Source: Kordia sp. (lineage in GTDB: Bacteria; Bacteroidota; Bacteroidia; Flavobacteriales; Flavobacteriaceae). Taken from it: a stretch of DNA of 46,751 nt. The stretch spans positions 1 through 46,751 of the forward strand of contig NVVR01000025.1 of NCBI GenBank assembly GCA_002733415.1, in the 5' to 3' direction. Positions 7,837-15,653 of the stretch are shown piece after piece (within the stretch, counting starts at the first letter, position 1; the number at the start of each line of letters is the position of its first letter). The notes under the pieces were generated by a model. That model was given only the letters and a program-made list of their open reading frames with translations, ran no database searches and was not told the DNA's origin. The translations under genes and the position numbers were made by a program.

Positions 7837-10539
7837 CTATTTTTTGTGCCTTTTCTTAAAAGCTACCCCTAGTATCATTAAAACAATAACAAATAACAAT
7901 AATAGTATTGGTAAATTAAGTTTATCATCCATAGGAACTATACCGGCATCGCCAATTAACACAAAAGAACTCCAATAAAAAGGAGATCCCATTGACCCTT
8001 GATGTGAGGATAAATACGCTAGTTTTGATTCGTGTAATGCCTTTGATTTCGTTTGCCCATCCTTAATCTTAGTATAAAAAGAATACATTATTTCTTGTGT
8101 AGTTTTATCATTAATATTCCATAATGTTGAAACTACACTATTTGTCCCTGAAAAGAAAAACCCTCTTGCCAAACTCATAACACCTTCCCCTGTTTTTAAC
8201 TCGCCTTGTGAAGTTTTACAAGCACTTAGCACTACCAAATCAGCTTGGTTTTGTGTGGCATAAATTTCATTTAAATTTACTTTATCATCGCTAAAAGCCA
8301 ACCAAGGTTTTTCAGTATTACTTGATCCTGAATGCGTAGCCAGATGCACTATTTTGTAATTCTCAAAATTTGTTTTAAAATTTAATTTTGTTGCCTCCTC
8401 TTTTACAAATATTTTGTCAGAGAAAATTGAATTAATACTAGTTACCTCATTTATGGAATTAGGTAATACTGCCAAAGATTTATCCTTAAATTGCTCAGGA
8501 GCCAACCCTAAAAATATATGCTCAGGGTCTCTAATCTTTTTACTATTAAACAACAGGTATGAAAAAGAATACACATAATTAATTTCATTATACTTAATTA
8601 AGTAGGAATTCTGATTTTCAATATCACTAATCAATGCTTCAAATGGAATGTTTTGAATTATTCCATCAGCAGCTATAGTGATCTTCTTTCTTTTAAGTTT
8701 TTCGAAAATACTATTCGGTATTAATTTCTCAAAAATTGAGTTCGAGTTTTTCACATATGCTGCAACCTCAGTTTGTGTGTCAAATGGATGTTGTAACTGC
8801 GTAGTTAATTCACCTATTTCATTTTGTAAAATCACCCCATCATTTATATGATATAAAGTAGTACTCTCTTTGGTAATTGCTAATCCGTAAGCTTGAGTAT
8901 CATTTATAATATACTGTAAGGTAGCTGAATCTTCATTAATAAAATTAGCCTTGTGGTTATGAAGGTTTAAAACTGGCAATGATTTTTTTAATTTTGAGTA
9001 GGCTGGATAATTAGTTGCCAATGAATCTTTAAACTGCTCATAGCTCCTTTTTAGTTCAAATAAAACATCTGTTTTATTACTTACAGTAGCTTCTTCAATT
9101 TCTATAATTTTTTGTTTGAGCGCAAAATCACGTTCAATTAGTTGTTGTGGTAAATTACTTAATACTTTTGCTTCCTGGTCACTCAACTCCTCTAGAAGTA
9201 ATAAAGCCTTATTTTTTTCCATAAAGAAATAAGCACTCTCCATATCATTAAGTAAATAAGAGACTTCCACAGCTTTCATATAAAGACTTGCTCCTTTTTC
9301 TCTCCAAAATAACTTAGACATTTTTTCTGTACTATCAAACCTTATTACATCTAATAACTGATCTGCTAATTTATAATCTATTAAAGCATTGTTTAAATAT
9401 TCATTTTGCTTCTCATTATCAAATCGACCTTTCCAGTAAGATGCTTTTTGATGTATAAAATCAAATAGACGCAGTTTATTAGGTTTTAAAGTCAGTTCAT
9501 CTACTGTTGGATTTACATATATATCAGTTTCATTATCAAAAACCAATAATTGAATTGCTTTTTCAAAGTACAGCTTAGCTTCTTTAAAATCTTTCATCCT
9601 CGAATAATACGCTCCAAAAGTACTATAGGCTAAGGATTTTGACTTTATATCATCTCCTGCAAATAACAAACTATTTTGAAGAGTTAATTTTGCTTTTTCT
9701 AATGAAGAATCATATAAGTACAAGTCTCCTATATTATTATTGAGTGTAGAAATTAAAGTTGAATCTTTCAATTCTTTATAAAGTACCAATGCTTTATTAT
9801 AATGAGATAAGGCCTTTTTTTTCTGATTAATTTTTACATAAACCCTGCCTAACCTTAAATTAATTATTGCTTTGTCTTTTATCACTATTTCAGTGTATTT
9901 CCCTAATGAATCGACTTTATTCAAATAGTAGATAATTTCTTTACTATTCAATTTATAGCCCTTTAATGCGTACACTTTTGATATCCGCATATAATTCTTG
10001 TACAGACTTTTATAATCTTTGTTTTCTATATGATAATTCGTAGTTTTTTGAAAAAAACTTTGACTTTTTTCAAAATCACCTATTTTTGAGTATAACATTA
10101 TTAACTCTGAATACGCTTTCATCCTTAACCTATCTTCTTTAGGCAAATCAATTAACTCTTTAAACACATTAATTGATTTGTATAAAGAACCGTTCCTGCT
10201 ATGATACAAGCCAAGATTACACAAACTTTTTTTCAAAGAAATTAAATCATTTTCTTGATTTTTCTCTCTTAATTCTATAGCTTTATTTAAAAAATAAAAG
10301 CTTTCTTTATTCTTCTTGTTTTTATGTAAAAACCTTGCGTAACAATGATATACATATGAAATGTTTGTTTCAGAAATATTTTTTAATTTAATAATTGAAT
10401 CTACTTTTTTTGATTTAATCACAAAGGAGATACTCGAATTTAATAACTTATCAAATTCATCTTCATTAAACTCTTGAGAAAAAATATTAATAGAGTATAT
10501 AAAAGTAAAAAAAATAATTCCTTTTAGTAATAATGGCAT
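7837..10539 (-). CDS. TPR-CHAT domain protein (caspase-like protease)
   Basis: A 900-residue protein with an N-terminal signal or anchor (MPLLLKGIIFFTFIYSINIFS), about 400 residues of tetratricopeptide helices (for example LAYSTFGAYYSRMKDFKEAK), a helical linker, and a C-terminal CHAT peptidase (about 600-860). It ends in a membrane helix (LPILLLLFVIVLMILGVAF) and a basic tail. The catalytic dyad is visible: His736 in HLATHSGS and Cys774 in LSACKTSQG. CHAT domains are clan CD cysteine proteases related to caspases and separase. With an export signal and a C-terminal anchor, the protease should face the periplasm. The Asp-rich repeat lipoprotein lies 77 bases upstream on the same strand, and the ECF sigma operon is divergent. 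Confidence 0.88.
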   Translation of the reverse strand: MPLLLKGIIFFTFIYSINIFSQEFNEDEFDKLLNSSISFVIKSKKVDSIIKLKNISETNISYVYHCYARFLHKNKKNKESFYFLNKAIELREKNQENDLISLKKSLCNLGLYHSRNGSLYKSINVFKELIDLPKEDRLRMKAYSELIMLYSKIGDFEKSQSFFQKTTNYHIENKDYKSLYKNYMRISKVYALKGYKLNSKEIIYYLNKVDSLGKYTEIVIKDKAIINLRLGRVYVKINQKKKALSHYNKALVLYKELKDSTLISTLNNNIGDLYLYDSSLEKAKLTLQNSLLFAGDDIKSKSLAYSTFGAYYSRMKDFKEAKLYFEKAIQLLVFDNETDIYVNPTVDELTLKPNKLRLFDFIHQKASYWKGRFDNEKQNEYLNNALIDYKLADQLLDVIRFDSTEKMSKLFWREKGASLYMKAVEVSYLLNDMESAYFFMEKNKALLLLEELSDQEAKVLSNLPQQLIERDFALKQKIIEIEEATVSNKTDVLFELKRSYEQFKDSLATNYPAYSKLKKSLPVLNLHNHKANFINEDSATLQYIINDTQAYGLAITKESTTLYHINDGVILQNEIGELTTQLQHPFDTQTEVAAYVKNSNSIFEKLIPNSIFEKLKRKKITIAADGIIQNIPFEALISDIENQNSYLIKYNEINYVYSFSYLLFNSKKIRDPEHIFLGLAPEQFKDKSLAVLPNSINEVTSINSIFSDKIFVKEEATKLNFKTNFENYKIVHLATHSGSSNTEKPWLAFSDDKVNLNEIYATQNQADLVVLSACKTSQGELKTGEGVMSLARGFFFSGTNSVVSTLWNINDKTTQEIMYSFYTKIKDGQTKSKALHESKLAYLSSHQGSMGSPFYWSSFVLIGDAGIVPMDDKLNLPILLLLFVIVLMILGVAFKKRHKK

Positions 10540-10616
10540 TTGATTTTGATTGGTTAAGTCAAATTTAACCTTTATTATTTAAAAGAACAATTATAAAACG
10601 TAGTCAATTACAATCA

Positions 10617-11408
10617 TTACTCATCATCTCCTGTAGTATCATCCCCTCCGGTTGTATCTCCATTTCTCTCATCATCTCCTGTAGTATCATCCCCTCCGGT
10701 TGTATTGCCATCTCTCTCATCATCTCCTGTAGTATCATCCCCTCCGGTTGTATCTCCATCTCTCTCGTCATCTCCGGTTGTATCATCACCTCCGGTTGTA
10801 TCTCCATCTCTCTCGTCATCTCCTGTAGTATCATCCCCTCCGGTTGTATCGCCATCTCTCTCATCATCTCCGGTTGTATCATCCCCTCCGGTTGTATCGC
10901 CATCTTTCTCGCCCTCTTTCTCGTCATCTCCTGTAGTATCATCTCCTCCGGTTGTATTTCCATTTCTCTCATCATCTCCGGTTGTATCATCCCCTCCGGT
11001 TGTATCGCCATCTTTCTCATCATCTCCGGTTGTATCATCCCCTCCGGTTGTATCCCCATCTTTCTCATTATCTGAGTCAAGCTCCCCTTCTACTATATCA
11101 ACACCTAGAACCCCATCAGTAAACATTATAAGGTCTTCTAAGTAATTGATTTCCTTGTTATTATGCATTATCCAAGTGATATTTTCATTACCTTGTGAAA
11201 AAGCTTTTTTAACTTTTAATTTTTCTTTCAACTCATCTAATGCAATGAGGTTGATATTTGAATCATATATTATTGTTGCAGTTTTATAGCTATTGTCTGA
11301 AATGTTATTTTCTTGTTCATTGATAAAATCATAACTGTCATTTTCAATAGTACAACTTGTGAATGTAAAGAAAACTAATAACGCGAATAATTGAATTAAA
11401 TTTTTCAT
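10617..11408 (-). CDS. Asp/Thr/Gly-rich repeat lipoprotein
   Basis: A 263-residue lipoprotein (lipobox FTSC, C19). Residues 20-112 are unique and include an ATIIYDSNINLIALDELKEK segment. The rest, up to the stop, is nine tandem copies of a 16-residue unit close to ERDGDTTGGDDTTGDD, ending in a single Glu. Unit 4 has a four-residue insertion. Each unit has one basic residue (Arg or Lys, two in unit 4) after the Glu, and otherwise only Asp, Asn, Thr, Gly and Glu. Such stretches are disordered or calcium-binding in other proteins. The CHAT gene follows after 77 bases, so they are probably co-transcribed. Substrate, calcium-binding stalk or surface spacer are all possible; no family recognised. 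Confidence 0.8.
   Translation of the reverse strand: MKNLIQLFALLVFFTFTSCTIENDSYDFINEQENNISDNSYKTATIIYDSNINLIALDELKEKLKVKKAFSQGNENITWIMHNNKEINYLEDLIMFTDGVLGVDIVEGELDSDNEKDGDTTGGDDTTGDDEKDGDTTGGDDTTGDDERNGNTTGGDDTTGDDEKEGEKDGDTTGGDDTTGDDERDGDTTGGDDTTGDDERDGDTTGGDDTTGDDERDGDTTGGDDTTGDDERDGNTTGGDDTTGDDERNGDTTGGDDTTGDDE
10620..11066 (-). repeat. Nine tandem 48-bp coding repeats
   Basis: Nine units of 48 bp (unit 4 is 60 bp) fill the 3' part of the lipoprotein gene. Units differ mainly at a few fixed sites, such as CCTGTAGT against CCGGTTGT. The mixture indicates recombination or slippage between units rather than recent amplification of one unit. The period is a multiple of three, so copy-number change keeps the frame. 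The array should vary in length between strains. Confidence 0.95.
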
Positions 11409-11462
11409 TGTTTTATGGTTTTTTAGTTAGAAAATTCAAAAGAGACATATTAATCGAGTCCC

Positions 11463-11485
11463 CACTTTATAGTTCCTATAAAGTG
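11463..11485. promoter_or_regulatory. Palindromic operator candidate between divergent genes
   Basis: CACTTTATAG (11463-11472) and its exact complement CTATAAAGTG (11476-11485) are separated by three bases. The element sits midway in the 164-base region between the repeat-lipoprotein/CHAT operon and the ECF sigma gene. A dimeric regulator or a shared promoter control site is plausible. Confidence 0.45.
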
Positions 11486-11572
11486 AGAAACGTTACCCCT
11501 TTATTTTTATTTTTTTTTCAACAGTCTTTAAAAAAAATTATTTAAATTTACTATAATCCATTCATTGATTGT

Positions 11573-12142
11573 ATGACCGAGCAAAAAAATCTATTCAACT
11601 CTTTAATAACTGGAGATTCCAAAGGAATTCTAGAAATCTACGAATTCGTTTACCCTTCGGTTAGGAAATATATCCGAAATAATAGTGGTAATGAGGAAGA
11701 TGCGGAAGATATTTTTCAAAGAGCCCTATTACACATTACCACAAAATCCAAAGTAAAAAACTACCAGCCTGTCGAAAATTTGGAATGGTACCTCTATGGA
11801 ATTTGCAAAAATCTTTGGTTAAAAGAATTGAGTTTCAGGAAAAAATGGGCAACAAAAGCTGAAGTAAAAGAAGTATCTGACGAAAGTAACGCCAAACTAA
11901 TGGCATTAGAAATACTAGAAAATGATCGTAGAGAAGTGTATTTAAGAAACTTCAACTTACTTTCTGACAATTGTAAAAAAGTACTATCCTTATTTCTTAA
12001 AAAAAGAAGACAAAAAGAAATTGCTGAAGAGTTAGGGTACAATTCAGAAACTGTTGTTAGGCAACGTGTTTTTAAATGTAAAACCAAACTAACCAAACTA
12101 ATTCAAAAAGACTCCGCATTTAAAAAATTAAAAAACCTTTAA
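11573..12142 (+). CDS. ECF-type RNA polymerase sigma factor
   Basis: A 189-residue sigma-70 family protein of the small extracytoplasmic-function type. Region 2 lies at about 10-85, with NEEDAEDIFQRALLHI as the core-binding segment and NLEWYLYGICKNLW at the -10-reading end. Region 4 lies at about 130-180, with the helix-turn-helix KRRQKEIAEELGYNSETVVR. It is separated by 168 bases from a membrane TPR protein with an anti-sigma-like N-terminus, and diverges from the CHAT operon. The likely job is to switch on this locus, and perhaps others, in response to an envelope signal. Confidence 0.88.
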   Translation: MTEQKNLFNSLITGDSKGILEIYEFVYPSVRKYIRNNSGNEEDAEDIFQRALLHITTKSKVKNYQPVENLEWYLYGICKNLWLKELSFRKKWATKAEVKEVSDESNAKLMALEILENDRREVYLRNFNLLSDNCKKVLSLFLKKRRQKEIAEELGYNSETVVRQRVFKCKTKLTKLIQKDSAFKKLKNL

Positions 12143-12310
12143 CCTCACAAGGTAACTCGCTAAAAATAAGCTTCTTGAAAATAAATTGAAAAAACTTTAA
12201 AAAAATGGGTAACAAAAACACAAAAAAAGGAATATATAAGTGAACACCAGTTACATAATTAGTATATAATAAAATTTAAAATTAGCCCTTTAAATCTAAA
12301 AAACAAGCTT

Positions 12311-13108
12311 ATGAATGATGCAAGTAAAGACCAGATGATTGATGATTACCTAAATGATAGGTTATCAAGAGAAGATTTAATTGCATTTGAAAAGCAATTA
12401 TTTACTGATCATGATTTAGCAGAAGAAGTTTCGATAAATAAAAATTTATTCGCGCTACACGAAACTGAAGTATGGGAAGATATTACAATCCTTAATAAAG
12501 ACGGAATTGCTTATCAAGAATACCTATTAAGCGATGATGCACAAAAAATAAAGGCAGCTATTAATAATGCCAAATGCAAGTATAAACACCACTCAATCAC
12601 CCCAATAAAACGTTACAGATGGCATAGTATTGCCGCAAGTTTAGTATTATTAATAGCTTTTAGTTATACTTTTACAAGTAATCAAAATACCCCTGAAAAC
12701 CTGTATGCAGATTTTAGTAACTTATCAGAATTACCATCATTAACCCAAAGAAGCGACGCTGATAAGTTACTATCTGATACTGAAAAATTATTTTTAAACA
12801 AACAATATCTTGGAGCAGTTAGATCACTTGAGTTATACGATGAAAAGTATAGTTCACAATCAGCAAATACCCTACTATATAAAGGAATGTGTTATTTAGA
12901 ATTAAAGCAGTACTCAAAAGCTAAGCACGTATTCAATACACTTAAAAACAGTGATGCTTTAGATAAAAATAAAGCCTATTGGTATTTAGCCTTAACCTCT
13001 TTAAAACAAGAAAATATTAAGGATACCAAGAAAACATTAAAATTTATTATAGATAGCTCATATTACAATAATCAAAAAGCAGAACAATTATTAGCTAAAC
13101 TAAACTAA
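12311..13108 (+). CDS. Putative anti-sigma / TPR membrane protein
   Basis: A 265-residue protein with an acidic helical cytoplasmic head (1-95, containing DDYLNDRLSREDLIAFEKQL), one membrane helix (about 105-122, SIAASLVLLIAFSYTF) and an outer part of TPR-like helices (about 150-265, for example LLYKGMCYLELKQYSKAKHV). The head resembles the N-termini of Bacteroidota anti-sigma or sigma-linked TPR proteins but has no zinc-binding His-Cys-Cys cluster. Position directly after the ECF sigma gene supports a sensor or anti-sigma role. The periplasmic TPR could contact the TPR of the CHAT protein. Function is inferred. Confidence 0.6.
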   Translation: MNDASKDQMIDDYLNDRLSREDLIAFEKQLFTDHDLAEEVSINKNLFALHETEVWEDITILNKDGIAYQEYLLSDDAQKIKAAINNAKCKYKHHSITPIKRYRWHSIAASLVLLIAFSYTFTSNQNTPENLYADFSNLSELPSLTQRSDADKLLSDTEKLFLNKQYLGAVRSLELYDEKYSSQSANTLLYKGMCYLELKQYSKAKHVFNTLKNSDALDKNKAYWYLALTSLKQENIKDTKKTLKFIIDSSYYNNQKAEQLLAKLN

Positions 13109-13134
13109 CCCCCAATAGTTTAAGTTTATATTAA

Positions 13135-13169
13135 GCGCATTTCCCTGTAAAGGAAATGTGCTTTTTTTT
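13135..13169 (+). terminator. Rho-independent terminator after the sigma operon
   Basis: GCGCATTTCC (13135-13144) pairs with GGAAATGTGC (13152-13161) over 10 bp with one wobble, seven bases of loop and a run of eight T. It lies 27 bases after the stop of the TPR membrane protein. Confidence 0.85.
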
Positions 13170-13582
13170 ATTTCCATTAATAAAAGAAAACCTTATTCTA
13201 AAATAGATTTCCACAAAGCTAATATGCAGATTAAAACATTCTCTACTAACTAATCACTACTACCCGAAAGCTTGTTAATTTGCACTAAAATAGGTTCGAC
13301 ACTTATAAAGACTATGTTATTCTAAAAATGACAAACTTAGTTGCTCCTAATAAGAAAAAGTCAACTTATCCTATAGATATCAGGATGTCAAAGTCTTTTA
13401 GAATCTAAGCATTTATGGATTTCGATACTTCGTCCTCACTCAAAACAGGGGCGATAAATCTGACAGTAATTTAAATATAACCTATTGAATATCAAAATAA
13501 AACAATACATCAGTGATTAATAAATATTAAATTACAAAAGCGCTCTTACCTGTTATATACCAAAACTTAAATTGCTACACAA
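13170..13582. other. Intergenic stretch with no gene seen
   Basis: About 410 bases between the sigma-operon terminator and the dsbD terminator hairpin. No convincing ORF, tRNA or structured RNA was found. TTTCGATACTTCGTCCTCACTC at about 13,418-13,440 (22 bases, given in parts: TTTCGATACTTCG then TCCTCACTC) could be a decayed member of the flavobacterial CTTCGAC-type intergenic repeat, but the match is weak. Confidence 0.5.
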
Positions 13583-13642
13583 AACCTTGTATAAACAAAC
13601 AGAGGAGCCTATTAAAGCTCCTCTGTTTGTTTATACAAGGTT
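13583..13642 (-). terminator. 26-bp perfect hairpin terminator of the recQ-dsbD operon
   Basis: Arms 13583-13608 and 13617-13642 are exact complements over 26 bp with an eight-base loop. On the minus strand the stem begins 11 bases after the dsbD stop and is followed by TTTTG, so it acts as a terminator for the operon. The stem is unusually long for this purpose, and could also protect the mRNA 3' end. Confidence 0.75.
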
Positions 13643-13653
13643 GATTATACACA

Positions 13654-15630
13654 CTATTTTTTATAGTTATCAATACCTGATTTCAACCAAACATCATATT
13701 CATCAGCATCAGGAGTATAACCTACAGGTTCGGACAAGTTATCACCTTCATTATTTAAGATAACATAATACGGCTGAGCATTCGTTTTGTATTTTTTCAT
13801 TTGAAAATCACTCCACTTATTCCCCACTGTTTTAACCTTTTTACCAGTTACTTTTGAAACATATTGCTCACTCTTTGGAAGCGCCTTTCTATAATCGACA
13901 TATAAAGAAATTAATACAATATCATTTTGTAATTTTTTAAGTATTTTCTTTTCAGACCATACTTTTTCTTCCATTTTTCTACAGTTCACACACGCTTTAC
14001 CAGTAAAATCCAAAAATACAGGCTTCCCTATTTTTTTAGCATATGCCATGCCAGTATCATAATCTGTAAAAGCAATAATATCGTGTGGTCCGTACTCTGC
14101 TCCTTCTGGCAATTCTTCATGAGAAGAAACTCCCCCTCCTAATTTTGTAAATCCTACCCCATAAGGTGATTCACTATAATTTTGTGGTGGCGGAAAACCA
14201 CTTATTAATTTTAATGGTGCTCCCCATAATCCAGGGATTAAATATATTGTAAATGTCAAAGTAAGTAAACCTAACAACAGCCTTCCTACTGATATGTGTG
14301 TTAAAGGGGAATCATGTGGCAACTGGATTTTCCCAAATAAATAGAATGCTAGAGCTCCAAATACCGCAATCCATATTGCTAAAAAGGTTTCTCGTTCTAA
14401 CCAGTGAAGATCTAATACTAAATCGGCATTTGACAAGAATTTAAATGCTAATGCTAACTCTAAAAACCCTAATACTACCTTTACCGTATTCAACCAACCA
14501 CCAGATTTTGGCAAAGAGTTTAACCAACCTGGAAACATGGCAAACAATGTGAAAGGAAGTGCGATTGCAAACGAAAAACCTAACATACTAATAATTGGAG
14601 CGACATAACTACCTGTTGTTGCTGCAGCTACTAATGCCGACCCTACAATTGGGCCTGTACATGAAAATGATATAATTGCTAACGCTAAAGCCATAAAGAA
14701 AATACCTACAACCCCACCTCTATCAGCTTGCCTGTCAACTTTATTTGCCCATGAATTTGGTAACATAATTTCAAATGCCCCCAAAAATGACACGGCAAAG
14801 ACAATTAATAATACAAAAAATATGATATTAAACCAAGGATCCGTTGATAACTCATTTAATTTATCTGCTCCAAAAACAGCACTTACAACAACTCCTAATA
14901 ACACATAAAGTGCTATAATAGCTAATCCGTAAATAATTGCATTTTTGACTCCGGCTGCTTTCGTTTTACTTTGCTTAGTAAAGAAACTTACTGTCATAGG
15001 TATCATTGGAAATACACAAGGTGTAAACAATGCCGCTAACCCCCCAATAAAACTAAGAATAAACAAGCTCAGTAAGCCTTTATTTTTTTTCTTCTTTTTT
15101 GTTACAGCCTTCTTGACCTCAGTTTTATTATTAATGTGATCTTCATTACCCAATGCAATAGTTCCCAATGCAACTGCTTGATCTAAATGAAACGTAAATG
15201 TTTCATTTACTAAAACACATGCATCTTTACAAGCTTGTCCAAAAACAGATACTTCAATTTCATTTACTTTCTTTAAAACTTTAATTTTTTGTTTTAAAAC
15301 AGCCTCTTTATCAAAAAAAGTTTCAGTTACTTTAAAGGTTTCATTATAAGCTTTATGAGTTTCGCTTTCCAATGCTTTACCTTCAAATGTAAATAATGAA
15401 TCTGCTTGTTCACTTTCAATTTCCAATTTCCCGGATCCATTTTCATCTGAATATTGAGAGTAGAGATGCCATTTATTTTCAATTTTTGCTTCAAAAACTA
15501 AATAATATTCTTCTTCATTTATCTTTTCTACAGAAGTTTCCCAAGTTACTGGCTCTATAAATCCAGACTGAGCAGAACTTGTTCCTATAAAAAGAATAGT
15601 CATTAATAATGTGCTTAAAAATTTCTTCAT
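13654..15630 (-). CDS. dsbD: Thiol:disulfide interchange protein DsbD
   Basis: A 658-residue inner-membrane electron carrier that moves reducing power from cytoplasmic thioredoxin to the periplasm. A signal peptide (to about residue 20) is followed by the periplasmic alpha domain with the FGQACKDAC pair. About eight membrane helices follow, with the paired cysteines in ALFTPCVFPMIP and SFSCTGPIVG. A C-terminal thioredoxin domain carries the active site GKACVNCRKME (C547, C550). Domain order matches canonical DsbD. It is the last gene of a minus-strand operon after tilS, 23 bases away, and is followed by a strong hairpin. Confidence 0.93.
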   Translation of the reverse strand: MKKFLSTLLMTILFIGTSSAQSGFIEPVTWETSVEKINEEEYYLVFEAKIENKWHLYSQYSDENGSGKLEIESEQADSLFTFEGKALESETHKAYNETFKVTETFFDKEAVLKQKIKVLKKVNEIEVSVFGQACKDACVLVNETFTFHLDQAVALGTIALGNEDHINNKTEVKKAVTKKKKKNKGLLSLFILSFIGGLAALFTPCVFPMIPMTVSFFTKQSKTKAAGVKNAIIYGLAIIALYVLLGVVVSAVFGADKLNELSTDPWFNIIFFVLLIVFAVSFLGAFEIMLPNSWANKVDRQADRGGVVGIFFMALALAIISFSCTGPIVGSALVAAATTGSYVAPIISMLGFSFAIALPFTLFAMFPGWLNSLPKSGGWLNTVKVVLGFLELALAFKFLSNADLVLDLHWLERETFLAIWIAVFGALAFYLFGKIQLPHDSPLTHISVGRLLLGLLTLTFTIYLIPGLWGAPLKLISGFPPPQNYSESPYGVGFTKLGGGVSSHEELPEGAEYGPHDIIAFTDYDTGMAYAKKIGKPVFLDFTGKACVNCRKMEEKVWSEKKILKKLQNDIVLISLYVDYRKALPKSEQYVSKVTGKKVKTVGNKWSDFQMKKYKTNAQPYYVILNNEGDNLSEPVGYTPDADEYDVWLKSGIDNYKK

Positions 15631-15653
15631 TGTAGGTGATTTTTGGGTTATAA

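Noticed and set aside
10620..11066. CRISPR array
   Set aside because: The 48-bp units are contiguous and in frame with a protein; there are no unique spacers and no cas genes.
10604..11080. Second minus-strand Met/Gln/Glu-rich ORF over the same repeats
   Set aside because: Another stop-free shadow frame of the tandem repeat, lacking any signal or conserved part.
10705..11145. Long plus-strand Ser/Pro/Val-rich ORF opposite the repeat lipoprotein
   Set aside because: It is created by the 48-bp repeat, which has no stop in several frames. It has no independent start signal, and the minus-strand frame has a lipoprotein signal and unique N-terminal part.
14945..15139. Plus-strand ORF inside dsbD, and similar small ORFs inside recQ, tilS, flotillin and ATPase
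   Set aside because: They lie opposite well-supported genes, have biased residue content and no conserved features.
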